Below are positions 27,168-36,464 of a DNA stretch of 64,000 nucleotides, one piece after another. Positions within the stretch are counted from its first letter, which is position 1. The number at the start of each line of letters is the position of its first letter. Origin of the DNA: Bradyrhizobium sp. WD16. GTDB lineage: Bacteria; Pseudomonadota; Alphaproteobacteria; Rhizobiales; Xanthobacteraceae. Below the pieces are notes generated by a model. The model was given only the letters and a program-made list of their open reading frames with translations. It searched no databases and was not told the origin of the DNA. The stretch spans positions 2,294,001-2,358,000 of the forward strand of contig NZ_CP028908.1 in the NCBI RefSeq assembly GCF_024181725.1. Reading direction: 5' to 3'. A program made the position numbers and the translations under genes.

Positions 27168-27869
27168 ATGGGCGCTCGAATTCTGGTGGTTGAAGACGAA
27201 GAGGCCTTGGCCACGCTCCTGCGCTACAATCTGGACGCCGAAGGCTATGAGGTCGAGACGGTCGCGCGCGGCGACGAGGCGGACACCCGCCTGAAGGAGC
27301 GTATCCCCGATCTCGTGGTGCTGGACTGGATGCTGCCGGGATTGTCGGGCATCGAGCTCTGCCGGCGCCTGCGCGCACGGCCGGAGACCAAACAGCTTCC
27401 GATCATCATGCTGACCGCGCGCGGCGAGGAGAGCGAGCGCGTGCGCGGCCTCGCCACCGGCGCTGACGACTACATCGTCAAGCCGTTCTCGGTGCCGGAA
27501 CTGCTGGCGCGGGTCCGTGGTCTGCTGCGGCGAGCGAGCCCCGAGCGGCTGGCCACGGTGCTGACCTTTGGCGACATCGAACTCGATCGCGACAAGCGCC
27601 GCGTCGCCCGCTCCGGCCAGCCGATAGATCTTGGACCGACCGAATATCGCCTGCTCGAGTTCTTCCTCGAGCATCCAGGCCGCGTCTTCAGCCGCGAGCA
27701 GTTGCTCGACGGCGTCTGGGGTCGCGATATCTATATCGACGAGCGTACGGTCGACGTGCATATCGGCCGGCTGCGCAAGCTGCTCAATGTCGGCCGCGAG
27801 CAGGATCCGATCCGCACGGTTCGCGGTGCCGGCTATGCCCTGGACGATCGTTTCGCCAAGGTCGAGTGA
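27168..27869 (+). CDS. phoB: Phosphate regulon response regulator
   Basis: 233 residues: a receiver domain with VEDEE acidic pocket, phospho-acceptor Asp53 (VVLDWMLPG), Thr in MLTARG and Lys in IVKPFS, followed by an OmpR-type winged helix (FSREQLLDGVWGRD, ERTVDVHIGRLRKLL). It activates promoters with Pho boxes, including the one before pstS. ATG at 27168 follows GGAG. It is the last gene of the unit, so its level should rise with pst transcription. Confidence 0.95.
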   Translation: MGARILVVEDEEALATLLRYNLDAEGYEVETVARGDEADTRLKERIPDLVVLDWMLPGLSGIELCRRLRARPETKQLPIIMLTARGEESERVRGLATGADDYIVKPFSVPELLARVRGLLRRASPERLATVLTFGDIELDRDKRRVARSGQPIDLGPTEYRLLEFFLEHPGRVFSREQLLDGVWGRDIYIDERTVDVHIGRLRKLLNVGREQDPIRTVRGAGYALDDRFAKVE

Positions 27870-27940
27870 GGCGGGGCGTCAGGCCACGCCGGAGCGCTGC
27901 TCGACAAATCGTCTGAGCAGGTGAGCAAAATAAGACATAG

Positions 27941-27972
27941 CAAAACAAAAACGGCGCCCGCGGGCGCCGTTG
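27941..27972. terminator. Perfect 20-bp GC palindrome with A-tract, between phoB and gcrA
   Basis: ACGGCGCCCG and CGGGCGCCGT (27951-27970) form a perfect palindrome. A-rich sequence on its left gives a TTTTTGTTTTG tail on the minus strand, so it is an intrinsic terminator for leftward transcription. For rightward phoB transcription the following TTGTCGTCTT is a weaker tail. Confidence 0.7.
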
Positions 27973-28027
27973 TCGTCTTCTCCGAGGGACCCCAGGCTGC
28001 GACAGTCATTCGCAGAGGGACACTCGC

Positions 28028-28067
28028 AAAAAAATAAAAAGCGAGTGCGGCTCATGTCTCGCACTCG
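28028..28067 (-). terminator. Intrinsic terminator of gcrA
   Basis: On the minus strand, CGAGTGCG and CGCACTCG (28067-28042) form a hairpin followed by a C and a 13-base, nearly pure T-tract (TTTTTATTTTTTT, 28040-28028), 33 bases after the gcrA stop. A third copy of the arm beyond the T-tract (28021-28027) can pair with the same strand. Confidence 0.8.
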
Positions 28068-28099
28068 GCCTCGAGGTCCGCGCCGCGCTGTACGTTATC

Positions 28100-28609
28100 T
28101 CACTTCCCGCTCGGCCGGCGGTCGCGCCGCCGGTCGCTCGCCGGCTGATAGGCGACGCGCGAATGATGGGCGCAGTAGGGCAGGCCGTTCAATGATTTGC
28201 CGCCGCAGAAAAAGAAGTCGGTGCTGCCCGGGTCGCCCACCGGCCAGTGACAGGTGGCTTCCGTCAGCTCCAGCAGCGATCGGCGCTGGCTCATTGGCAC
28301 CACGTTGTCGATAGCCACGGGATCGGGCTCGGCTTCGACCTCGAAAGCATGGGCGAGCGCGGTGTTGCCGCGGGCGATCGGGCGCGAGATCCGCATCATG
28401 TGCTGGGCGGGACGCGCCTTACGCTGCCGCGGCGCCGCCGAGGACGGGCTTTTGGCCCGGCCCGACAGCCCGAGCCGGTGCACCTTGCCGATCACGGCGT
28501 TGCGGGTGATGTTGCCGAGTTCCGCCGCGATCTGGCTGGCCGACAGGCCGGCCTCCCACAGCTTCTTCAACTGTTCCACGCGATCGTCGGTCCAACCCAT
28601 TACCGTCAT
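28100..28609 (-). CDS. gcrA: Cell-cycle regulator GcrA
   Basis: 169 residues. The N-terminal helix-turn-helix reads GWTDDRVEQLKKLWEAGLSA then ITRNAVIGKVHRLGLSGR, the GcrA signature. The C-terminus has TEATCHWPVGDP and FFFCGGKSLNGLPYCAHHSR, the sigma70-binding region. GcrA works with CcrM methylation at GANTC sites to activate cell-cycle promoters in alphaproteobacteria. An ATG three codons downstream (28600) fits Caulobacter GcrA starts equally well. It is transcribed away from argD and followed by a strong terminator. Confidence 0.95.
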   Translation of the reverse strand: MTVMGWTDDRVEQLKKLWEAGLSASQIAAELGNITRNAVIGKVHRLGLSGRAKSPSSAAPRQRKARPAQHMMRISRPIARGNTALAHAFEVEAEPDPVAIDNVVPMSQRRSLLELTEATCHWPVGDPGSTDFFFCGGKSLNGLPYCAHHSRVAYQPASDRRRDRRPSGK

Positions 28610-28675
28610 CGCATTAATCCCTTCGTGCGCACCCCGGGCCCGGGGCGACTGCAGTTGTCAAAATCCCTGACGGCA

Positions 28676-28866
28676 GAATCCCTTGACCCTCGCCGGTCGC
28701 TGTTTCGCAACCGGGCGCTTACGCCTTGACCAAGACCAATAGGGATCTGAACCGCCTACAACGAGATGTCGTATCCGACGCCCAAAACGCTACAATATGG
28801 CGTGACTCACGCGCAAGAGTCGCTGGACTCGGCGTCCACACCTTCTCCGTGACAAATGCGCGAATC
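28676..28866. promoter_or_regulatory. Cluster of five GANTC (CcrM) sites between gcrA and argD
   Basis: GANTC occurs at 28676, 28804, 28817, 28826 and 28862; three lie within 27 bases. I count no other in the 457-base divergent interval. CcrM methylates GANTC, and gcrA in Caulobacter is known to be controlled by methylation of its promoter. The match to gcrA or argD promoters is inferred from position. Confidence 0.5.
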
Positions 28867-29066
28867 GGTTTTTTCTGCGGCTTTTGGGCATCACTGCCGA
28901 GTTGACACCCTCCCTGCCGCCAATAGAATGTTCATCACGTGCTGCCCGCGGAGGCGGCACGTTTTGTTTCAGGGGCAGGCTTATCGTCTGATCTCGCGGT
29001 TTGGCCGCCACCGGCCCACCGGGTCTGTCGGTATTTTCTGCCCGAATTGGGTACTCGGACGTCGCC

Positions 29067-30271
29067 ATGAGCACGAACGCCACCTCGCATCTGATGCCGG
29101 TCTTCGCACGGGTGGACCTCGCCTTCGAACGTGGCGAAGGCGTCTGGCTCTACGGCACCGACGGTCAGCGCTATCTCGATTTTACCAGCGGCGTGGCGGT
29201 GAACGCGCTCGGCCATGCCCACCCGCATTTGGTCGCGGCGCTGCAGGCCCAGGCGGCGCGGCTGTGGCATATGTCCAATCTGTTCCGTAGCCCCGATGGC
29301 GACAAGGTCGCGGCCCGGCTGTGTGCTGCGACCTTCGCCGATTACGTCTTCTTCGCCAATTCCGGCGCCGAGGCCATGGAAGCGGCGATCAAGGTCACGC
29401 GCAAATATCAGGCGGCCAAGGGCAAGCCGGAGCGGTATCGCATCATTACCTTCGAGGGCGCTTTCCACGGCCGCACCCTGGCGACGCTCGCCGCGGGCGG
29501 CCAGCAGAAATACCTCGAAGGGTTTGGCCCGCCGGTGGACGGCTTCGACCAGGTGGCGCTCGGCGATCTCGATGCCGTCAAGCGCGCCATTGGCCCGCAT
29601 ACCGCCGGGATCCTGATCGAGCCACTGCAGGGGGAGGGCGGGGTGCGTTCGCCGCCGCAGGGCTTCTTCAAGGCACTGCGCCAGCTCTGTGACGACAATG
29701 ACGTGCTGCTGGTGTTCGACGAAGTGCAGACCGGCATGGGGCGCACCGGCGATCTGTTCGCGTATATGCACACCGGCGTGATCCCCGACGTGATGGCGCT
29801 CGCCAAGGCACTTGGCGGCGGCTTCCCGATCGGCGCCTGCCTCGCCACGGCCAAGGCGGCTGCCGGCATGACCGCCGGCACCCATGGATCGACATTTGGC
29901 GGCAATCCGCTGGCGATCGCCGCCGCCGGCGCGGTGCTCGACGTCATGCTCGCGCCCGGCTTCATGGACCGCGTGCGGCGGATCTCGGGCCTGTTGAAGC
30001 AGAAGCTCGGCTCGCTGGTGGATCGTTATCCCGATATCGTCAGCGAAGTCCGCGGCGACGGCTTGCTGATCGGCCTCAAGGCGGTCGTTCCCGCCGGCGA
30101 TGTCGTCGCGGCGCTACGCAACGAGAAGCTCCTCACCGTCGGCGCGGGCGACAATGTGGTCAGGCTGCTGCCGCCGCTGATCGTGACCGAAGCCGAGATC
30201 GATGATGCCATGGGGCGCCTGGAGCGCGCCTGCACGTCGTTGTCCGAACAGCTGAAGCGGAAAGCCGTCTG

Positions 30272-30272
<1 letters not shown>
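29067..30272 (+). CDS. argD: Acetylornithine aminotransferase
   Basis: 401 residues of the class III PLP aminotransferase family: [35 protein letters not shown], the PLP-binding region [13 protein letters not shown] and Lys in [14 protein letters not shown]. It converts N-acetylglutamate semialdehyde to N2-acetylornithine in arginine synthesis. ATG at 29067 matches the usual N-terminus; an in-frame upstream stretch lacks homology. Its stop overlaps the argF start (TGATG). Confidence 0.95.
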
Positions 30273-31210
<938 letters not shown>

Positions 31211-31212
31211 GC

Positions 31213-32256
31213 GTGGCAGAGCAAGGCATGGCAGATCGCGATATCAAGGACGACGGCACGCAGGACAATGGAACGGTGCGGGCGCCTTCGGCGACTCCGG
31301 TCGACGACGCCGTGCTGCCGTTCGAAGTGTCGGCACTGGACCTTCGTGGTCGTCTGACCCGGCTCGGCCCCGCGCTCGACGAGATCCTCACCAAGCACGC
31401 TTATCCCGAACCGGTAGCCAAGCTGCTTGGCGAAGCCATCGTGCTCGCTACCTTGCTGGGTTCGTCGCTGAAATTCGACGGCAGGTTCCTGCTGCAGACC
31501 CAGACCGACGGGCCGGTGTCGATGATCGTCGTCGATTATGTATTGCCGGATCGGCTGCGCGGCTACGCGCGTTTCGATAGTGCGCGGCTGAAGCCGGGGC
31601 TCGGCGCCGGCGAACTGCTCGGTCACGGCCATCTGGCGATGACCATCGATCAGGGCTCCGATATGCGGCGCTACCAGGGACTCGTGGCGCTCGACGGCGG
31701 TACGCTGGAGGACGCCGCCCATGAATATTTTCTGCGATCGGAGCAGATCCCGACCAAGGTCCGGCTTGCCGTTGGCGAGGAGTTTCGCTCGGGTGAAGGT
31801 CCGCGCCATCGTTGGCGTGGCGGCGGCATGCTGCTGCAGTTCCTGCCCAAGGCGCCGGAGCGGGCGCGGCAGGCGGACCTGCATCCTGGCGATGCGCCGG
31901 AAGGCACGGAGCCTCATCAGGTCTCCGAAGACGACGCCTGGACGGAAGGTCAGTCGTTGATCGGCACCCTCGAGGATGTCGAGCTGATCGACCCCGATCT
32001 GTCCGGTGAGCGGCTCGCCTTCCGCCTCTTTCACGAACGCGGCGTGCGGGTGTTTCCGCTGCAGCCCGTGCTGGCGCAATGCTCATGTTCGCGCCAGGCA
32101 GTCGCCTCCATGCTCAACAGCTTCGAGCTGCCGGATCGGGCGCAGATGGTGGAAGACGGCAAGGTGGTGGTCACCTGCGAGTTCTGCAGCACCGTCTACG
32201 AATTCACCCCCCAGGAGGCCGGCGTCGAAGGCGCGGGCGAGGATCCCCAGCCGTAA
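31213..32256 (+). CDS. hslO: Redox-regulated chaperone Hsp33
   Basis: 347 residues. The C-terminal zinc module has Cys290-x-Cys292 (QCSCSRQ) and Cys322-x-x-Cys325 (TCEFCSTVYEF), which release zinc and form disulfides on oxidation, turning on holdase activity. The N-terminal domain carries LLGSSLKFDGRFLLQTQTDGPV. GTG at 31213 is two bases after argF; an ATG at 31228 is the alternative start. The family is certain. Confidence 0.94.
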   Translation: MAEQGMADRDIKDDGTQDNGTVRAPSATPVDDAVLPFEVSALDLRGRLTRLGPALDEILTKHAYPEPVAKLLGEAIVLATLLGSSLKFDGRFLLQTQTDGPVSMIVVDYVLPDRLRGYARFDSARLKPGLGAGELLGHGHLAMTIDQGSDMRRYQGLVALDGGTLEDAAHEYFLRSEQIPTKVRLAVGEEFRSGEGPRHRWRGGGMLLQFLPKAPERARQADLHPGDAPEGTEPHQVSEDDAWTEGQSLIGTLEDVELIDPDLSGERLAFRLFHERGVRVFPLQPVLAQCSCSRQAVASMLNSFELPDRAQMVEDGKVVVTCEFCSTVYEFTPQEAGVEGAGEDPQP

Positions 32257-32336
32257 AGCCGTACAGGGCTGCGGTCTCCGGGCGCTTCGGCTCTCGGATG
32301 GGAGCATGGTCCCGTCGGCAATCGGCATCCAGCTCG

Positions 32337-32554
32337 TGCGACGTCGCGCAATTGCCTACCCTTCCTGTGGCAGGCTCCTGTAGGCAAGTGCAAGACATAA
32401 GCCAATGACCGCCCCATTTGCCTCACGCTCGCACGGTAATTCGGAGACATAAAGGACACTAGCAAAATCAAAGCGCTAATGTGGCTTATGTCTCGCAATT
32501 GCCTACAACAGATTGGCCGCAAAGGCGGTAGGCAATTGCGAGACGCCACACTAG
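32337..32554. repeat. Repeat cluster: decayed B, truncated A, spacer, intact B
   Basis: A decayed type B copy (about 32337-32405) is followed by half of a type A element (about 32408-32462), the spacer CAAAATCAAAGCG and an intact type B (32476-32554). The A-spacer-B order is the reverse complement of the unit at 7154-7320. The final CTAG provides the apaG stop. Confidence 0.8.
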
Positions 32555-32943
32555 TTGAGCGTCCGCCTGTCGTCGGGGCTGTCGAGCGAGAACAGCGGGA
32601 TGTCGATGTCGAAGCGATCGCCGTTTTCGCTCATCATCTCGTACTGTCCGGACATGAAGCCGGAGGGCGTCGGCAGCGGAACTCCGCTGGTGTATTCGAA
32701 GCGCTCGCCGGGTCCCAGCACCGGCTGTTCACCAACCACGCCCTCGCCGCGCACCTCCTGCCGGCGGCCGTTGCCGTCCGTGATCACCCAGTGGCGGGTC
32801 TTGAGCTGGACGGTTTCGGGGCCGGAGTTGACGATGACGATGGTGTAGGACCAGAAATACTGGCCCTTGTCCGTGGACGAACGCTCCGGCATGAAGTTCG
32901 GCTGCACGGTTACCACGATCTGGCGGGTTACGGCGCGGTACAT
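32551..32943 (-). CDS. apaG: ApaG (Co2+/Mg2+ efflux-associated) protein
   Basis: 130 residues forming the all-beta ApaG fold: FMPERSSTDKGQYFWSYTI, the HWVITDGNGRRQEVRGEGVVGEQP glycine-rich loop (split here: HWVITDGNG, then VRGEGVVGEQP) and GFMSGQYEMM. ApaG proteins are linked to divalent-metal homeostasis; the biochemical role is not settled. Its TAG stop lies inside the CTAG that ends the neighbouring repeat, so the element abuts the coding sequence exactly. Confidence 0.94.
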   Translation of the reverse strand: MYRAVTRQIVVTVQPNFMPERSSTDKGQYFWSYTIVIVNSGPETVQLKTRHWVITDGNGRRQEVRGEGVVGEQPVLGPGERFEYTSGVPLPTPSGFMSGQYEMMSENGDRFDIDIPLFSLDSPDDRRTLN

Positions 32944-33331
32944 CTTTTCCTTCGTCTCCGACCAGTTCCTTGTATCTCCGACCCGGAAGGATCGGCAATC
33001 GTCATCGTCCCGCCATGGTGCGCTATTTTTGTCGCAGTGTCAGCCTTGTGCCGCTGATTTGAAGGCGTCGCCCGCGCCACTATCGGCACCTACCCTGCTG
33101 AACCAGAGGTGAACTCACATTGTTGGTTTTTGGTCGTGACAACCGGTCCCGAGGGCGGCATGTAACGGCGAAGGGCTCACAGTCTCGACCGACGAAATCA
33201 GGTTGTTTTCGCGCTCCGATTCCGGCTTGAATCATCCGGGCTGCCGCGTGGTGCGGCATCGCGTCCAAAGGACCGGCACGGCCGGGCCGTGGGCGGAACA
33301 GCAGGCTCGACCCAGCAGGGCGCTCGTCAAT
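32944..33331. other. Intergenic region between divergent apaG and the OpgC gene
   Basis: 388 bases without a supported gene. The frame of the OpgC gene stays open back to about 33203 but that stretch is arginine-rich and lacks a good start. No repeat or hairpin stood out; promoters for both genes should lie here. Confidence 0.45.
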
Positions 33332-34582
33332 ATGGCTTCCGTTGCTCAGGTCAATGACGCTTCGCTTGGCCGGCCTGCCCAGCACGATGAGGCGACGCCG
33401 AAGCAGGCGAAGCCGAAATCCCGCAGCTCAGCCGGCGAACGCGAATTGCGGCTGGATCTGTTCCGGGGCATCGCTCTGTGGCTGATCTTCATCGACCATC
33501 TGCCGACGAACATCCTGACTTGGTTCACGATCCGCAATTACGGCTTCAGCGACGCCACCGAGATCTTCATCTTCATTTCCGGTTACACCGCGGCCTTTGT
33601 CTACGGCCGGGCGATGCACGACCGCGGCTTCGTGGTCGCCAGCGCGCGAATTCTCAAGCGAGTCTGGCAGATCTATGTCGCCCACGTCTTCCTGTTCACC
33701 ATCTACCTCGCCGAAATCGCCTATGTGGCAACACGGTTCGACAATCCGCTCTATGCGGAAGAAATGGGCATCCTCGATTTTCTGAAGCAGCCGGATGTCA
33801 CCATCGTCCAGGCGCTGATCCTGAAATTCCGGCCCGTCAACATGGACGTGCTGCCGCTCTACATCGTGCTGATGATCTTCCTGCCGCCGATCCTGTGGTT
33901 GATGCAGCGCAAGGCCGACGTTGCACTGGCGCTGTCGGTGGCGCTCTATGCCTTCACGTGGCAGTACGATTTGACGCTGCCGGCCTATCCGGGCGGAGTC
34001 TGGTTCTTCAATCCGTTCGCCTGGCAGCTCCTGTTCGTGTTCGGCGCCTGGTGCGCCCTCGGCGGCGCCAAGCGGATGGCGAGTGTCCTGTCCTCACCGG
34101 CGACGCTGTGGATTTCGATCGCCTATCTGCTATTCGCCTTCGCCGTCACGCTGACCTGGCACATTCCGCAGCTCAGCCACTTCATGCCGCGCGCCCTTGA
34201 GCAGTGGATGTATCCGATCAACAAGACCGACCTCGACGTCCTGCGTTTCGCCCACTTCCTGGCTCTGGCGGCGATTACGGTACGCTTCCTGCATAAGGAC
34301 TGGCCCGGTCTCAAGTCCGTGTGGTTGCGGCCACTGATCCTGTGCGGCCAGCATTCACTGGAGATCTTCTGTATCGGGGTCTTTCTTGCCTTTGCCGGTC
34401 ATTTCGTGCTGGCCGAAATCGCGGGCGGCGCCTGGATGCATTTCGGCATCAGCATGGCGGGCATCCTGGTGATGTCTGCCGCCGCCTGGCTGTTGGCGTG
34501 GTACAAGCGGGTTGCGGATAAGAGCGGATCCCGTGGCAAGGTCGCGGACGAAGACGCCGACGTGGCAGGAGGGGAATTGTGA
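33332..34582 (+). CDS. OpgC-type membrane acyltransferase
   Basis: 416 residues from ATG 33332. After a 35-residue polar tail come about ten membrane helices with the OpgC landmarks RELRLDLFRGIALWLIFIDH near the first helix and FISGYTAAFVYG. OpgC transfers succinyl groups onto periplasmic glucans; related proteins acylate other glycans. Here it overlaps two SGNH-like exported proteins, the arrangement expected for a glycan O-acylation pathway in which the membrane protein brings the acyl group across. The substrate is unknown. Confidence 0.85.
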   Translation: MASVAQVNDASLGRPAQHDEATPKQAKPKSRSSAGERELRLDLFRGIALWLIFIDHLPTNILTWFTIRNYGFSDATEIFIFISGYTAAFVYGRAMHDRGFVVASARILKRVWQIYVAHVFLFTIYLAEIAYVATRFDNPLYAEEMGILDFLKQPDVTIVQALILKFRPVNMDVLPLYIVLMIFLPPILWLMQRKADVALALSVALYAFTWQYDLTLPAYPGGVWFFNPFAWQLLFVFGAWCALGGAKRMASVLSSPATLWISIAYLLFAFAVTLTWHIPQLSHFMPRALEQWMYPINKTDLDVLRFAHFLALAAITVRFLHKDWPGLKSVWLRPLILCGQHSLEIFCIGVFLAFAGHFVLAEIAGGAWMHFGISMAGILVMSAAAWLLAWYKRVADKSGSRGKVADEDADVAGGEL

Positions 34583-35385
34583 AAGCCGGCTTGGCAGCCG
34601 TCGCAGCGCTGGTCCTGGCGATCGCCCTCGCGGGCGTTGGCGTCGTCGCGTTCGCGCGCGCCGACGATGCGGCGCCGGCAACCGTGGTGTCTGAGGCGGG
34701 TGCTTGTGAGGTGCCATCATACCTTCTAGCCACAGAGAGTCCGCTGCCCAAGGTTGCCGAGGCGCTCAAGACGCGGCAAAAACTCGACATCCTGGTGGTC
34801 GGTAGTGCATCCTCGGCCTTGCCGGGGCCGGACGGTACCAGCGGTTCTTATCCGGCGCGGCTTGAGGCCGCGCTCAAGGAAACGTTGCCCGGCGCGGCTA
34901 TCAGCGTCGGTACTCTCCTGCAGGTCAAGAAGACCGCAGCGGAGACGGCCGAGGCGCTGGAGGGGCTGCTAAAGGATCGCAAGCCGACCCTGGTGGTCTG
35001 GCAGACCGGAACGGTCGATGCCTTGCGTTCGACCGATCCAGACGATTTTCGAGCCGCCCTGGACGACGGTATCAAAGCGCTGCAGGAAGTTGGATCAGAC
35101 GTTTTGCTGATGAATTTGCAGTATAGCCCGCGTATGGAGACCATGATCGCAGTCGCACCTTATATCGATAACATGCGTGTTGACGCTCAGGAGCATAACA
35201 TTCCCTTGTTCGACCGTTTCGCCATCATGCGGCACTGGAACGATACCGGCCGCTTCGACCTGTTCAATTCCACCCATGGCCTCGCGTTGGCGCGGAGCGT
35301 CCATGATTGCCTCGGCCATGCGCTGGCCGGCTTCATCATCGGCGCCGCGCACATCGATCCTGCCGAATTGCGGACCCAGCGTTGA
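34579..35385 (+). CDS. Exported SGNH-like protein with incomplete catalytic blocks
   Basis: 268 residues with a signal anchor (LAAVAALVLAIALAGVGVVA). The fold resembles SGNH hydrolases: block I ILVVGSASSALPG, block III region LVVWQTGTVDAL, C-terminal FNSTHGLALA. Compared with the downstream paralogue, the block III Asn (LGTN there) is replaced (TGTV) and the block V Asp (DGLH) is Ser (NSTH). Only Ser and His look conserved, so it may be non-catalytic or may have altered chemistry. The GTG start overlaps the OpgC stop (GTGA). Confidence 0.75.
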   Translation: MKAGLAAVAALVLAIALAGVGVVAFARADDAAPATVVSEAGACEVPSYLLATESPLPKVAEALKTRQKLDILVVGSASSALPGPDGTSGSYPARLEAALKETLPGAAISVGTLLQVKKTAAETAEALEGLLKDRKPTLVVWQTGTVDALRSTDPDDFRAALDDGIKALQEVGSDVLLMNLQYSPRMETMIAVAPYIDNMRVDAQEHNIPLFDRFAIMRHWNDTGRFDLFNSTHGLALARSVHDCLGHALAGFIIGAAHIDPAELRTQR

Positions 35386-36338
35386 TGTGCGCCGCCGTCC
35401 TGACCCGTCGCTTGTGCGATCTCCGTACTGTCGTCGCTGCAGCGCTGGTGGCGTCTGTCATGGCCGGCGCTGGCCCCGCCGCGGCCCAGAGCGCGAATGC
35501 CGCCACGCCGACCGACGTGAGTGGCGAATCCACCGGGCAGAATCCATCCCATGTTGCCGCGGCCAAGGCGCTCGACGCCGTACGATCGGCAGCGCAGAGT
35601 GCCGGCGGTGTTTTCAAGCGCGTGCCTTGCGCCTCGTCGCGCAAAGTCAAGTTCGAGGTGTCGCTGCCGCATGTCGCGCGCAGGCTCGCCGCGGGCTTGC
35701 CGGTGACCATCGTCGCCCTCGGCTCGTCCTCGACCGCGAGCTATGGGGCGAGTACGCCGGCCTTCCAGTATCCCAACCGTCTTGCCGACCAGTTGCGCCG
35801 GCATTACCGCAACGCTGACATCACCGTGGTCAATCAGGGAGTCGGCGGCGAGGATACGCCGGAGATGGTCAAGCGGCTCAAGAGCAGCGTCATCGATCTC
35901 AAGCCGGATCTGGTGATCTGGCAACTCGGCACCAATACGGTGGTCAAGGGCGGCGACATCGAAGGCACGCGCGACCTGCTCGAGGACGGTATTCGCAAGC
36001 TGCAGGCCACTGGCGTCGATATTGTGCTGGTCGATCCGCAATACGTGCCGGCAACCACCGCGAAGGAGGCCGAGACCAATCGTATGGTCAGCCTGATCAG
36101 TCGCGCGGCGCGCGCCATGAAGGTGGGACTGTTCCCGCGCTTCGAGGTGATGAAGGAGTGGCACAACGACCAGCGGCTGCCGTTTGACGATTTCGTCATC
36201 AATGACGGGCTGCACATGAACGACTGGGGCTATGCCTGCTTCGCCCAGTTGCTGGGCGACTGCATCATCCAGTCGGTCGACCAGGTTAAGGCCGGCATCG
36301 AGGCTGAGCCCAACATTCTGACGTTCCGGCCGCTGTAG
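35385..36338 (+). CDS. Exported SGNH-fold hydrolase or acyltransferase
   Basis: 317 residues with a signal peptide (VVAAALVASVMAGAGPAAAQ). All four SGNH blocks are visible: VALGSSSTASYG (Ser), VNQGVGGEDTPEM (Gly), IWQLGTNTVVKGG (Asn) and NDGLHMNDWGY (Asp and His). It should act as a periplasmic esterase or O-acyltransferase. ATG at 35385 overlaps the stop of the preceding paralogue (ATGA class overlap), so three proteins are made from one message. Together with the OpgC protein it suggests modification of a periplasmic or exported glycan. Confidence 0.85.
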   Translation: MCAAVLTRRLCDLRTVVAAALVASVMAGAGPAAAQSANAATPTDVSGESTGQNPSHVAAAKALDAVRSAAQSAGGVFKRVPCASSRKVKFEVSLPHVARRLAAGLPVTIVALGSSSTASYGASTPAFQYPNRLADQLRRHYRNADITVVNQGVGGEDTPEMVKRLKSSVIDLKPDLVIWQLGTNTVVKGGDIEGTRDLLEDGIRKLQATGVDIVLVDPQYVPATTAKEAETNRMVSLISRAARAMKVGLFPRFEVMKEWHNDQRLPFDDFVINDGLHMNDWGYACFAQLLGDCIIQSVDQVKAGIEAEPNILTFRPL

Positions 36339-36464
36339 GCGTAAGGCTCTCGCTTCTGCAGGGTGTGCCGGCTTCCCGGCTCTTCCGCTTGCCGGCCCCT
36401 CTGCGATCTGGCGCAGCATTCTGGGTCACCCGCTTTGCGCGGGTGGCCGCCAGCAGCAATCACC

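Noticed and set aside
27951-27970. The 20-bp palindrome as a CRISPR or regulatory operator
   Set aside because: It occurs once, is followed by a T-tract on the minus strand and sits between convergent genes, so terminator function explains it.
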